Shown here piece after piece: positions 16,618 through 25,048 of a stretch of 64,000 nucleotides of DNA (position 1 is its first letter; every line of letters starts with the position of its first letter). Source of the DNA: Hypericibacter sp963696655 (GTDB taxonomy: Bacteria; Pseudomonadota; Alphaproteobacteria; Dongiales; Dongiaceae). A program made the translations under genes and the position numbers. The notes under the pieces are model-generated. The model searched no databases. It had not been told where the DNA came from and worked only from the letters and a program-made list of their open reading frames with translations. Where the stretch lies: NCBI GenBank assembly GCA_963696655.1, contig CAVOLB010000123.1:1-64000 (forward strand), given 5' to 3'.

Positions 16618-17733
16618 ATGACTGCACAGCGTTTTGCCCAGGATTCCGTCGAGGTGGCGCTCGCCAACCTGAAGGCCGGCCGGATCAGCCGCCGCACCTT
16701 CCTTGCCGCCAGCGCGCTTGCGGGTGCCGGGGCCGTTGCTTTGTCGTCGGGCGATCTGCTCGCCGCCGGCAAGCCCAAACAGATCGTCCATGCCAACTGG
16801 GGCGGCGACGCCGTCCGCTGCACGGGCGACATCTACGGCAAGGCCTTCACCGCGAAGACCGGCGTGCCGGTCGTGGTGGACGGGTCCGGCCCGCTCGAAG
16901 GCAGCATCAAGGCGATGGTCGAAGCCAAGAACGTCACTTGGGATTGCTGCGACGCCGATTTCTTCTCGGTCCTGCGCATGGGCCGCGTCAACGAGCTCGA
17001 AGCCGTCGATTATTCGATCGTCGATCGCGCCGGCTATATCGCGCCCTACACCCATGACTACGGCGTGCTGGGCTACTGGTATAGCTATGTCATGACCTGG
17101 GACACCGAGAAGGTGGGCAAGGCGGCGCCGACCTGGGCGGACTTCTTCAATGTCGAGAAGTATCCCGGCAAGCGCACCATGTACAAATACATGAACGGTG
17201 CGATCGAGGCGGCACTCCTCGCCGACGGCGTCGCGCCCGACAAGCTCTATCCGCTCGATGTCGACCGCGGCTTGGCCAAGATCGAGAAGATCAAGGACCA
17301 TATCGTGTTCTGGGATTCGGGCGCGTCGAGCCAGCAGATGTTCCTGGACGGCGAGGTCGTCATGGGCAGCCTCTGGCAGACCCGCAGCCAGTTGCTCAAG
17401 CAGGACACCAAGGGCCGCGTCGACTGGACCTTCGACCAGGGCAATGCCTGCCCGGCCGCCTGGGTGATTCCGAAAGGCAATCCGGCGGGGCGCGAATGGG
17501 CCAACCGCTGGCTCGCCAATCTCCAGACTCCCGAGCTGCAGCTCGAGGTCATGCGTTGTTACGGCCAGGGCCCGGCCAATCCGGCGACCTATGACATCAT
17601 GTCGGCCGACGAGAAGGCGATCACGCCGGGCACCGCGGAGAATCTGAAGAAGCAGATCCCGCTCGATTCCGAGTATTTCGCCAAGCATTACGACGACGTG
17701 CTCAACGCCTTCCTCGACATGATCTCGGCCTGA
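16618..17733 (+). CDS. Extracellular substrate-binding protein, PotD/spermidine-putrescine-like (Tat-exported)
   Basis: A 371-residue binding protein. A twin-arginine signal (SRRTFLAASALAGAGAVAL) near residue 25 predicts Tat export. The mature part begins KQIVHANWGGDAVR and follows the family-1/PotD fold with DCCDADFFSVLRMG and YTHDYGVLGYWYSYVMTWDTEK. It delivers substrate to the two permeases encoded 43 bp downstream. Likely ligands are polyamines or related cationic compounds, given the family, but this is not certain. The 155 bp upstream, shared with the RidA gene, should hold divergent promoters. Confidence 0.9.
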   Translation: MTAQRFAQDSVEVALANLKAGRISRRTFLAASALAGAGAVALSSGDLLAAGKPKQIVHANWGGDAVRCTGDIYGKAFTAKTGVPVVVDGSGPLEGSIKAMVEAKNVTWDCCDADFFSVLRMGRVNELEAVDYSIVDRAGYIAPYTHDYGVLGYWYSYVMTWDTEKVGKAAPTWADFFNVEKYPGKRTMYKYMNGAIEAALLADGVAPDKLYPLDVDRGLAKIEKIKDHIVFWDSGASSQQMFLDGEVVMGSLWQTRSQLLKQDTKGRVDWTFDQGNACPAAWVIPKGNPAGREWANRWLANLQTPELQLEVMRCYGQGPANPATYDIMSADEKAITPGTAENLKKQIPLDSEYFAKHYDDVLNAFLDMISA

Positions 17734-17776
17734 TCGCCGGATCTTCGAGGACCGCTGCGGCGGTCACGAAGGAAGC

Positions 17777-18664
17777 ATGAGCTCAGGCACAGGGACGATC
17801 GCCCTGGAAGGAATGGATCCGCGGGGGAAACAACCCTCGCGGATCAATCCCTATTGGGTGCTGGTCCTGCCGCTCGTGCTGTTCCTGCTCGTTCTCTATC
17901 TCTATCCGATCGGCCAGGTGCTCTGGATCAGCTTCTCCGATCCCGAGGTCGGGCTGCAGAACTACGAACGGCTCGTCACCAACCGCGGCATCCTCAAGAT
18001 GCTCGGCAACACGTTTCGCATCTGTCTGATCACCACCAGCATCAGCCTGGTGCTCGGCTATCTCATCGCCTATGCCATGGCGCATGTAACCGACCGGCAC
18101 CGGATCTGGATCCTGATGTTCGTGCTGGTGCCGTTCTGGGTGTCGGTACTGGCGCGCGCCTTCTCCTGGGTCGTGCTGCTGCATGACAACGGCATCATCA
18201 ATCGCGCGCTGATGGATTGGGGCGTCATCTCCGAGCCGATCCACCTGGTGCGCAACGAGCTGGGCGTGCTGATCGGCATGGTCCATTACATGATTCCCTA
18301 CGCCGTCCTGCCGCTCTATGCGAACCTGCGCGGCATCGATCCGCGCCTCGTCAGCGCCGCGCGCGGGCTGGGCGCCGGCCCGTTCGAATCCTTCTGGCGC
18401 GTCTATCTCCCCTTGAGCCTGCCCGGCATCGCCGGCGCAGGCCTGCTGGTCTTCATCCTGACGCTCGGATTCTTCGTCACGCCCTCGATCCTCGGCGGCG
18501 GCAAGACCCTGATGATCGCCGAATATGTCAGCGTCCAGATCCTCCAGACCGTGCGCTGGGGCGTCGGTTCCATGCTGGCCATGGTGCTGCTGGTGCTGGT
18601 GTTCCTGGTTTTCGCCGTGATGTCGCGGGTGGTCGATCTGCGCACCATGTTCGGGGCCAAGTGA
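17777..18664 (+). CDS. ABC transporter permease, PotB-like
   Basis: A 295-residue inner-membrane protein with six predicted helices. The first is PYWVLVLPLVLFLLVLYLYPIG, and the EAA-loop motif is ISAARGLGAGPFESFWRVYLPLSLPGI-like (SAARGLGAGPFESFWR). It pairs with the next gene to form the transmembrane channel of the importer. It lies 43 bp after the binding-protein gene and 13 bp before the second permease. Confidence 0.93.
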   Translation: MSSGTGTIALEGMDPRGKQPSRINPYWVLVLPLVLFLLVLYLYPIGQVLWISFSDPEVGLQNYERLVTNRGILKMLGNTFRICLITTSISLVLGYLIAYAMAHVTDRHRIWILMFVLVPFWVSVLARAFSWVVLLHDNGIINRALMDWGVISEPIHLVRNELGVLIGMVHYMIPYAVLPLYANLRGIDPRLVSAARGLGAGPFESFWRVYLPLSLPGIAGAGLLVFILTLGFFVTPSILGGGKTLMIAEYVSVQILQTVRWGVGSMLAMVLLVLVFLVFAVMSRVVDLRTMFGAK

Positions 18665-18677
18665 TGGGGGCCGGGCA

Positions 18678-19496
18678 ATGAGCGAGGGCTATGGCTGGCG
18701 CTTCAGGATCGTGCTGGCGGGCGCCTGGGTCGTGCTGCTGTTCCTGCTGGTGCCGATCTTCGTCTCGGCACCGATCTCGCTGACGCCCGATCGATTCCTG
18801 ACGCTGCCCAAGGACGGCGTCAGCCTGCGCAATTACGAGAACCTGTTCACGAACCCCGACTGGACCTCGAGCATCTGGCAGAGCTTCGTCATCGCCGTCG
18901 TCTCGACCGTGATCGCCACCAGCCTCGGCACGCTCTGCGCGGTCGGGCTCTGGCGCATCGCCAGCCGATGGTCAGAGGTGGTGCGGGGGTTCGTGCTGCT
19001 GCCGATCATCATCCCCTCGATCGTGTCGGCCCTCGCCTTCTACCGCATCTTCGTCGATCTGGGGCTGCTCGACAGCTATCCGGGCGTCATCATGGCCCAT
19101 GCGGTGCTGGCGGTGCCCTATGTCGTGATCACCGTCTCGACCTCGCTCGCCAATTTCGATCTCCGGCTCGAGCAGGCCGCGCGCAATCTCGGCGCCAACA
19201 TGAAACAGACATTACGGATGGTGATCCTGCCCTGCATCGCGCCCGGCGTGCTGGCGGGCGCCGTCTTCGCCTTCATCTCGTCCTGGGACGAGATCGTGGT
19301 GACGCTCTTCATCTCCAAGCTCAACATCTTCACCCTGCCGCGGCGCATGTGGAGCGGCATCCGCGACCAGGCCGACCCGACCATCGCCGCTTGCGCGACG
19401 ACCCTCATCTTCCTGACCATCCTGGTGATCGGCTCGCAGATGTGGCTGCGCGCCCGGCGCCTTCGGGCGCAGTCCCAGGCCGAAGGCGCGGCCTGA
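18678..19496 (+). CDS. ABC transporter permease, PotC-like
   Basis: A 272-residue inner-membrane protein with six predicted helices starting at FRIVLAGAWVVLLFLLVPIF. The EAA loop is QAARNLGANMKQTLRMVILP. It is the second permease of the PotABCD-type importer and is followed after 86 bp by the M20 amidohydrolase, so transport and hydrolysis are probably co-expressed. Confidence 0.93.
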   Translation: MSEGYGWRFRIVLAGAWVVLLFLLVPIFVSAPISLTPDRFLTLPKDGVSLRNYENLFTNPDWTSSIWQSFVIAVVSTVIATSLGTLCAVGLWRIASRWSEVVRGFVLLPIIIPSIVSALAFYRIFVDLGLLDSYPGVIMAHAVLAVPYVVITVSTSLANFDLRLEQAARNLGANMKQTLRMVILPCIAPGVLAGAVFAFISSWDEIVVTLFISKLNIFTLPRRMWSGIRDQADPTIAACATTLIFLTILVIGSQMWLRARRLRAQSQAEGAA

Positions 19497-19582
19497 ACCC
19501 GATCCTGAGCCCCTGAGGAGACCGACCATGCCCGACGATCGTCCGAGCCAGACCGCGGCGCGGTCCTGGAGCTCCAGCGGCC

Positions 19583-21157
19583 ATGACCATGGCCAAGCAG
19601 ACCGCGTTCGACTGGGTCAAGGCGCATGAGGGCTGGCTCTCGAAGCGCCACACCGAGGTCTGGAACTTCCACGAGACCGCCTGGCGCGAATACAAGTCCG
19701 CCGCCTGGTATGTGAAGCTCCTGCGCGAGCAGGGCTTCGATGTCGAGGAAGGCACCGCCACCATGCCGACGGCGTTCCGCGCCACCTTCGGCAAGGGCAA
19801 GCCCGTCATCGCCACCTTTGCCGAATATGACGCGGTCCCGGCCAACAGCCAGGATCCGGTGCCCTACGAGAAGCCGCGCGACGGCGTTCATCGCTATGCC
19901 GCCGGCCATACCGATCCGCATTCGGCGCTGGGGCTGGGCGCGCTGGGCGGAATTCTGGCCGCCAAAGCCGCCATGCAAAAGCATGGGCTTCCGGGCACCC
20001 TCGTGATCTTCGGCGAGCCGGCGGAGAAAGTCTGCGGCTCGAAGCCGGTCCATGCCGCCCATGGCTATTACGACCATCTCGACGCGGCGGTGAGCTTCCA
20101 CCCGGCCTTCACCCCCTCCCATACCAACACCGCCATCTGGGATACCCATTGCGGGGCCTATTGGAGCCGGATGTACAGCTTCGAATGCCCGCATCCCGAA
20201 ACCTGGAACGGCATGGGCGTGGGCGACGGGGCTTCCGCCCATACCTCGGCGCGGGCTCCCGGGGCCATCGATGCCGTCTGCCTCATGTATATGACGAGCA
20301 AGATGACCAAGGAGGCGATGCTGCCGCATACCGGCACCTGGACCATCAACGAGGCGATCCTCGCCGCGGGCCAGGCAACGGCCGACAATCTCGCGCCCAA
20401 TTTCAGCCAGATCCAATATTCCAGCCGTTCCCCGACGCTCGCGATGCAGGAGCGGATCTTCGCCATCCTCGACAACAATGCCGACCATGTGGCGCAGATC
20501 ACCCATTGCACGGTGCGCAAGGAATGGGTGACCAAGACCCGGCCCGGATTGCCGAACTATGCGATGACGACGCTCACCTACGCCAATCTGATGCTGGCGG
20601 GCACGCCGCAATGGGGCGAGGACGCGAAGAAGTTCGGCCGCGAGATCCAGCGCAATCTGGGGCTGACGCCGATGGCGGAGCCGATGCATCCGGCCATGTC
20701 GGCGCTGGTCGATCCGGAGGAGGACGAGGCGCGCATGCGCGCGATCCTGCCGCCCTGGCAGAAGAACTACACCTCGGACGACTACACCGATTACACGTGG
20801 CATTGCCCGACCTCGCGCCTCTATGTCGGACGCGCGATGCTGGCCTCGCCGAAGCCGGGCTTCCAATATCCGAACTGGGCCTGGAACGCGATGGGCGGCT
20901 ATCCCGCCACGATCGATCCGACCATCTTCAGCGCGGCGCGCGCGATCGGCGGGACGCTGGTGGATCTCGTGAGCGACCCGCAGACCGTGGCGGCGGCGCA
21001 GGCCGAGTTCCGCGAGCGCACCGGCGGCGGCGTCGGCGGCACGCAATGGGTGCCGCCGCTCCTGCCGCGCAACTTCCCGGCGCCGATCCATTATCGCTGG
21101 CCGGAATATGTCTCGACGCCGCGCGGCGAGGAATGGTGGATTCCGCAGGGCGCCTGA
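19583..21157 (+). CDS. M20-family amidohydrolase (AbgB-like)
   Basis: A 524-residue M20/M25/M40 metallopeptidase-fold protein. Recognisable features are FHETAWREYKSA, the region ATFAEYDAVP (metal-ligand Asp), HTDPHSALGLGALGG (metal-site His), VIFGEPAEKVCGSKPVHAAHGYY and the dimerisation domain GDGASAHTSARAPGAIDAV. The length and EP-A-EKVCGSK motif resemble p-aminobenzoyl-glutamate/indole-acetyl-amino-acid hydrolases. It probably hydrolyses an amide bond of an imported compound. It follows the PotC-like permease in the same direction; an in-frame ATG at 19589 is an alternative start. Confidence 0.88.
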   Translation: MTMAKQTAFDWVKAHEGWLSKRHTEVWNFHETAWREYKSAAWYVKLLREQGFDVEEGTATMPTAFRATFGKGKPVIATFAEYDAVPANSQDPVPYEKPRDGVHRYAAGHTDPHSALGLGALGGILAAKAAMQKHGLPGTLVIFGEPAEKVCGSKPVHAAHGYYDHLDAAVSFHPAFTPSHTNTAIWDTHCGAYWSRMYSFECPHPETWNGMGVGDGASAHTSARAPGAIDAVCLMYMTSKMTKEAMLPHTGTWTINEAILAAGQATADNLAPNFSQIQYSSRSPTLAMQERIFAILDNNADHVAQITHCTVRKEWVTKTRPGLPNYAMTTLTYANLMLAGTPQWGEDAKKFGREIQRNLGLTPMAEPMHPAMSALVDPEEDEARMRAILPPWQKNYTSDDYTDYTWHCPTSRLYVGRAMLASPKPGFQYPNWAWNAMGGYPATIDPTIFSAARAIGGTLVDLVSDPQTVAAAQAEFRERTGGGVGGTQWVPPLLPRNFPAPIHYRWPEYVSTPRGEEWWIPQGA

Positions 21158-21173
21158 ACCCGGTTCATCGGAA

Positions 21174-22395
21174 ATGCAGCAATCTTCAGTTCCGGCCGCG
21201 GTCGGCAGCGGCCGGCTCGGCTGGCTCGACGACATCCGTGTGCTGGCGGGGCTGCTGATCGTCTTCTTCCATGCCAGCCTCGCCTATAGCGGCGGCAATT
21301 GGTGGTATGTCGGCGACGCCAGCCGCGCCGAGTGGCTGCAGCCTTTCTTCTCGCTGCTGCGGCCGCTGGCGCTGGGGCTGTTCTTCCTCGCCGCCGGCTA
21401 TCTTCTGCCGGGCGCACTCGAGCGCCACGGCCCGCGCCTCTTTCTCAAGCAAAGGCTGATCCGCCTGGGGATCCCGCTGCCGGTCGGGCTGCTGCTGGTC
21501 TTCCCGATCCTGATGTATGCCTACTACGTCAATTTCCGCGGACTTGGCCCGATCGATTTCGGCAGCTATCTCTGGCGCATCTATGTCGGCATCGGCGGCC
21601 ACCACCCCGTCGGGCTGGACGGGGCCGAGCTGGCCGGATTACCAGCTGGGCCATCTCTGGTTCCTGGAATCGCTGCTGATCTACAGCGCCCTCTATGTCA
21701 CCGCGGATGCCCTCTGGCGGCGCTGGAAACGGCGCAAGGGCCGGACCGAGTCGGAGACGGTGCCGGGCGCACGACCGCTGCCCGACCTGCTCAATGTCGC
21801 CATCGTGGTGGTCGGCATCGGCCATCTCGATTTCCTGATGCGCATGCATGAGCCGCTCTATCACTGGCGGGCGATTATCGGCGTCTGGCAGGTGCATCTG
21901 GCGGACATGCCGCGCGAGGCCCTCTGCTTCCTGCTCGGCACCATGGCGGCACGCCGCGGCTGGGCCGAGGCCCTGCCCTCGCGCATCGGCAAACCCGTCC
22001 TCGCGGCCGGCATGGCCGCTTTCCTCGCGGTTGTCGTCGCCGAGCTTGCCGGCATTCCGGTCTTCATCGCCGGCGGGGCCACGCTCCATGCCTGGCTTTA
22101 CGCCATCGCCGAAACGTTTATTCTGGGGCTGCTGGCCTTGGGCCTGATCGTCACGTTGCGCGATCGACGACGGCCCCGCCCCCCACGCGGGCGTGAGTGC
22201 CTCATCGCCAACAATTACGGCGTCTATCTGCTCCATCTGCCGATCCTGGTCGCGCTGCAATACGGGCTGCGCGGGCTCGATCTGCCCGGCTTCGTGAAAT
22301 GGCTCCTGGCGGGTGCCGCCGCGCTGCTGCTGTCGCTTCTGCTGAGCGATCGCCTGCGCCGCCTGCCGGGTTTTCGCAAGGTGCTCCAGGCATGA
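21174..22395 (+). pseudogene. Membrane acyltransferase-3 family gene interrupted by a frameshift
   Basis: Two overlapping frames together encode one acyltransferase-3 (OafA/NodX-like) membrane protein. Frame one, from 21174, contains LGWLDDIRVLAGLLIVFFHAS (family start with the catalytic-like His) and continues to GIGGHHPVGL near 21,620. The other frame takes over at DYQLGHLWFLESLLIYSALY and ends at 22395 with NNYGVYLLHLPILVALQYGL. A single net frame change around 21,610-21,640 rejoins them. It is either a real pseudogene, a programmed shift or a sequencing error. The stop overlaps the ATG of the next gene (ATGA), which implies a formerly coupled operon. Confidence 0.75.
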
Positions 22396-23690
22396 ACACC
22401 GACATCCTCGCGCCCGGCTTCAAGGCCGAACCCTATTGGTGGGAGGCGGCCCCCCGGCCCCGATCCAACCCGAAGCCCCTGCCGGTGAAATGCGACGTGG
22501 CCATCGTCGGCTCGGGCTATACCGGCCTGACCGCCGCGCTCAATCTGGCGCGCGCCGGCCGCCATGTGGTGGTGCTGGAAGCCGAAGCGGCCGGAGCCGG
22601 CGCCAGCTCGCGCAACGCGGGCTTCGTCGGCCGCGCGCTGGTGCCCGATTTCGCCGACCTGATCGACAGCGTCGGGCTCAACCGGGCCAAGACGCTCTAT
22701 GGCGAGGTCTGGGCCGCCTACGACCAGGTCTACCGCGTGGTCGAGGCAGAGAAGATCGACTGCCAGCTCGAGCGCTGCGGCCGTTTCATCCCGGTCTTCT
22801 CCCAGCGCCAGTATGAATCCTTCGCCCGCAAGCTCGAGATCCAGCGCCGCCATCTGGGCGAGGAATTCGAGATGGTGCCGAAATCGCGCCAGCATCTCCA
22901 TCTCGGCACCGAGCTCTATCAGGGCGGCAGCTACGGGCCCGACCGCGGCGCGATCCACCCGGCGCTCTATCACCAGGGATTGCTGGCGAGCGCGCGGGCG
23001 GCGGGCGTCGCGGTCCACGATCTGACCGCCGTGACGTCGCTCGATTTCTGGCCCGACAAGGTGACCCTGCAGACGACGCGGGGCGGCATCGCGGCGCGCG
23101 ACGTCGTCATCGCCACCAACGGCTATACCGGCGGCCTGACCCCGGCGCTGCGGCGGCGGGTGGTGCCGTTCCACGGCTTCATGATCGCGACCGAGCCGCT
23201 GGCGCCCGAGCGCCTGGCCCGGATCCTGCCCAACCCTCGCATCGTCGAGGATTACCGGATGAACATCGATTTCCTGCGGCTCTCGCCCGACCGCTCGCGC
23301 CTGCTCTTCGGCGGGCGCACCGGCGGGCCCGCGCGCGACCTCAAGGCCAAGGCGGCGATCCTGCATCGCCGGCTGGTTCGGCTCTTTCCCGATCTGGCCG
23401 GGACCCGGATCAGCCATGCCTGGACCGGACGCTGCGCCGCCAGCTTCGATGTCCTGCCGCATATCGGCCGGAAGGACCGGGTGCATTACGCGCTGGGCTA
23501 CAACTATATGGGCATCCCGATGGGGAGCTGGCTCGGCCTCAAGCTGGCCCGCCGGATCCTGGGCGCGGCCGACAGGGCAACGGCCTTCGACGACCTGCCG
23601 TTCCCGACCCGTTTCTATCATCGCGGCAAGGCTTGGTTCGTACCCCTGGCGATGGCCTGGTTCGATCTCAAGGACCGGCTCGAGCGCTGA
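22392..23690 (+). CDS. FAD-dependent amine oxidase (DAO / PuuB-like)
   Basis: A 432-residue flavoprotein. The Rossmann FAD-binding motif is CDVAIVGSGYTGLTAALNL, followed by VVVLEAEAAGAGASSRNAGF, which is characteristic of the DAO family around gamma-glutamylputrescine oxidase. The substrate domain includes IATNGYTGGLTPALRRRVVPF, and the C-terminal FAD contact is YALGYNYMGIPMGSWLGLKLA. It probably oxidises a primary or secondary amine. It overlaps the acyltransferase by 4 bp. Its last 257 bp are duplicated at 37,857-38,121 on the far side of the following catabolic module. Confidence 0.9.
   Translation: MNTDILAPGFKAEPYWWEAAPRPRSNPKPLPVKCDVAIVGSGYTGLTAALNLARAGRHVVVLEAEAAGAGASSRNAGFVGRALVPDFADLIDSVGLNRAKTLYGEVWAAYDQVYRVVEAEKIDCQLERCGRFIPVFSQRQYESFARKLEIQRRHLGEEFEMVPKSRQHLHLGTELYQGGSYGPDRGAIHPALYHQGLLASARAAGVAVHDLTAVTSLDFWPDKVTLQTTRGGIAARDVVIATNGYTGGLTPALRRRVVPFHGFMIATEPLAPERLARILPNPRIVEDYRMNIDFLRLSPDRSRLLFGGRTGGPARDLKAKAAILHRRLVRLFPDLAGTRISHAWTGRCAASFDVLPHIGRKDRVHYALGYNYMGIPMGSWLGLKLARRILGAADRATAFDDLPFPTRFYHRGKAWFVPLAMAWFDLKDRLER
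23434..23690 (+). repeat. Left copy of a 257-bp direct repeat (3' end of the FAD oxidase gene)
   Basis: This is the C-terminal coding part of the FAD oxidase. The first roughly 165 bp are identical to 37,857 onward, except for an 8-bp insertion there. The remaining 85 bp match with mostly synonymous differences. Both copies are on the + strand, 14,423 bp apart. Confidence 0.85.
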
Positions 23691-23740
23691 CCGGGGCCTG
23701 CGAAGGCTGGATTCGAGAAGAAGGACTGGCCGCCCCCGCC

Positions 23741-24406
23741 TCAGCGGAGAGCACCGCCCCCAAAAGCGGGCGCGGGCGATCTGAATGACGGGCACAGCAG
23801 GAGTTCATGGCGCGCCGCGAAGTCGCGGCACTCGCCGGCGCTGGCGACCTCGCCCGCTTCGTTTAGGATATCGCACCATGCCGCCACGTCATGGCCGGTG
23901 CCTTGGCGCAAGAGCCGATAGGCGAACTCGTTCGGCGAGTCCGACGCGTAGGGATCAGAGACCAGGATCGGCATGATATGGCCGGGCGTGCGGAGATCGG
24001 CCCGGCCGGAGCGCGGGTCGCCCGCGATCCGCATGGTCAGCGCGCGATCGGAGGCCGATATCCCGGTTCCGTCGCAGGAGGCCGCTTCGATCGAGGTCAG
24101 GAAATAAGGGCGGCGATCCTGGGGCATGATGGCGCCCTGCATATGGACGAGGCCGAGCCTCGCGGCCGCGGATCGATCCACCAGGATCGAGAGAATCCCA
24201 CGGCCCCGCACGGCCATGAGAGTGGCTTTGTCGGCGTTCATGAGCAGCGCCGACGAGACGATGCCGCCCCGGCCGACATGCGGCAGCGATGCTTCCTGGA
24301 CGACGACCACCAATTCGCCGCTTCGCAAGGCCTCTACCGCCGCGGCCATCGAAGACAGTCCCGTCACCGCGCCCGCGTCATGGCTCACGACCTCGATCTC
24401 CCGCAT
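23741..24406 (-). CDS. RibB-like (DHBP synthase-fold) protein lacking the canonical acidic loop
   Basis: A 221-residue protein with the DHBP synthase core: YFLTSIEAASCDGTGISASDRALTMR and RTPGHIMPILVSD correspond to TIEA...TGISAADRA and the PGHxFPL motif of RibB. In true RibB the N-terminal loop DDEDRENEGD provides metal ligands; here the equivalent is VVVVQEASLPHVGRGG, without those acids. Riboflavin synthesis is therefore unlikely. The ATG overlaps the stop of the flavin reductase (TGATG), so the two proteins are made together. A role in handling flavin or a sugar-phosphate-like metabolite for the monooxygenase is speculative. Confidence 0.75.
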   Translation of the reverse strand: MREIEVVSHDAGAVTGLSSMAAAVEALRSGELVVVVQEASLPHVGRGGIVSSALLMNADKATLMAVRGRGILSILVDRSAAARLGLVHMQGAIMPQDRRPYFLTSIEAASCDGTGISASDRALTMRIAGDPRSGRADLRTPGHIMPILVSDPYASDSPNEFAYRLLRQGTGHDVAAWCDILNEAGEVASAGECRDFAARHELLLCPSFRSPAPAFGGGALR

Positions 24407-24996
24407 CAGCGTCGCTCCGGCTGGCCCGGCTCGAGACGATCCCCGATATCCGCGCCCAGCGTCTTGCAGGTTCCGTCGAGATGGATGAGCGGCTCGATGG
24501 GATGAGCGACGCGGGCTTCCAGCACCCGCCCGATCACGATGGTGTGGCTGCCGTAATCGAGCGTCCGGTCGACTGTGCAAAAGACATTGGCCAAGGCATC
24601 GGCCAGATAGGGCAGCTCGTGATCGTCCTGGCACCAGGTGCCGACATCGAAGCGCTCGGGCACCGCCAGCTTGCCGCTGAAGACGTCGCTGCAGGGTTGA
24701 TGCCTGGCGAGCAGCAGGTTGACGCAGAAGCGGCCCCGCCGGAGCAATGGATCATGGATCGAGGCTCGGCGATTGATGCTGACGAGCAGCGAAGGCGGAT
24801 CCATCGAGACGGAAACCACCGAAGTCGCCGTCATGCCATAGCGGGCGCCCTCCTCGAGTGTGGTGACGACCGACACCGTGGCGGCGAGACGGCGCATGGC
24901 GAGGCGAAACCGGAGGCCCGGGTCGCCGCCATCCGGAAGGCTGCTCTGAGGATCGATGGGAAGGGGCTGAGAGCGGGGCATTGCAGGCTCTCGCAT
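24406..24996 (-). CDS. Flavin reductase (RutF/HpaC-like)
   Basis: A 196-residue flavin reductase domain protein: FRLAMRRLAATVSVVTTLEEGARYGMTATSVVSVSMDPPSLLVSINRRASIHDPLL, then FCVNLLLARHQPCSDVFSG and LDYGSHTIVIGRVLEARV. Such enzymes reduce FMN/FAD with NAD(P)H for a separate monooxygenase, here most plausibly the luciferase-like gene at 34,092. A longer frame starts at 25014, but the predicted promoter and operator cover that position, so ATG at 24996 (or 24981, which has GCGAGAG upstream) is preferred. It is coupled to the RibB-like gene. Confidence 0.85.
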   Translation of the reverse strand: MREPAMPRSQPLPIDPQSSLPDGGDPGLRFRLAMRRLAATVSVVTTLEEGARYGMTATSVVSVSMDPPSLLVSINRRASIHDPLLRRGRFCVNLLLARHQPCSDVFSGKLAVPERFDVGTWCQDDHELPYLADALANVFCTVDRTLDYGSHTIVIGRVLEARVAHPIEPLIHLDGTCKTLGADIGDRLEPGQPERR

Positions 24997-25003
24997 CAGT
25001 GAC

Positions 25004-25017
25004 TGAGTGATCATTCA
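25004..25017. promoter_or_regulatory. Operator A: 14-bp near-palindrome of the catabolic module
   Basis: TGAGTGATCATTCA, centred on TGATCA, lies directly downstream of the -10 of the flavin reductase promoter. The same motif occurs at 36,400 (TGAATGATCCCTCA) and 36,459 (TGAGTGATCAGTCA). Shared form: TGAnTGATCnnTCA. It is the likely binding site of the TetR-type regulator of the module. Confidence 0.65.
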
Positions 25018-25045
25018 TATATATGGCAAGACCGGGATTGGTCAA
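25018..25045 (-). promoter_or_regulatory. Promoter of the flavin reductase / RibB-like pair
   Basis: On the minus strand TTGACC (25,045-25,040) and TATATA (25,023-25,018) are 16 bp apart. Transcription would begin about 25,011, inside operator A, so a bound repressor would block initiation. The pair therefore seems to have its own regulated promoter within the larger minus-strand gene series. Confidence 0.6.
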
Positions 25046-25048
25046 TCC

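Noticed and set aside
19118..21235. 705-residue open frame antisense to the M20 gene
   Set aside because: Low-complexity Arg/His/Gly-rich translation opposite a clear M20 gene; a shadow frame.
21108..21851. Two separate acyltransferase genes
   Set aside because: The two frames are consecutive parts of one family member and are better explained by a frameshift.
23741..24406. Riboflavin biosynthesis ribB
   Set aside because: The essential acidic loop is absent and no other rib genes are adjacent; kept as RibB-like only.
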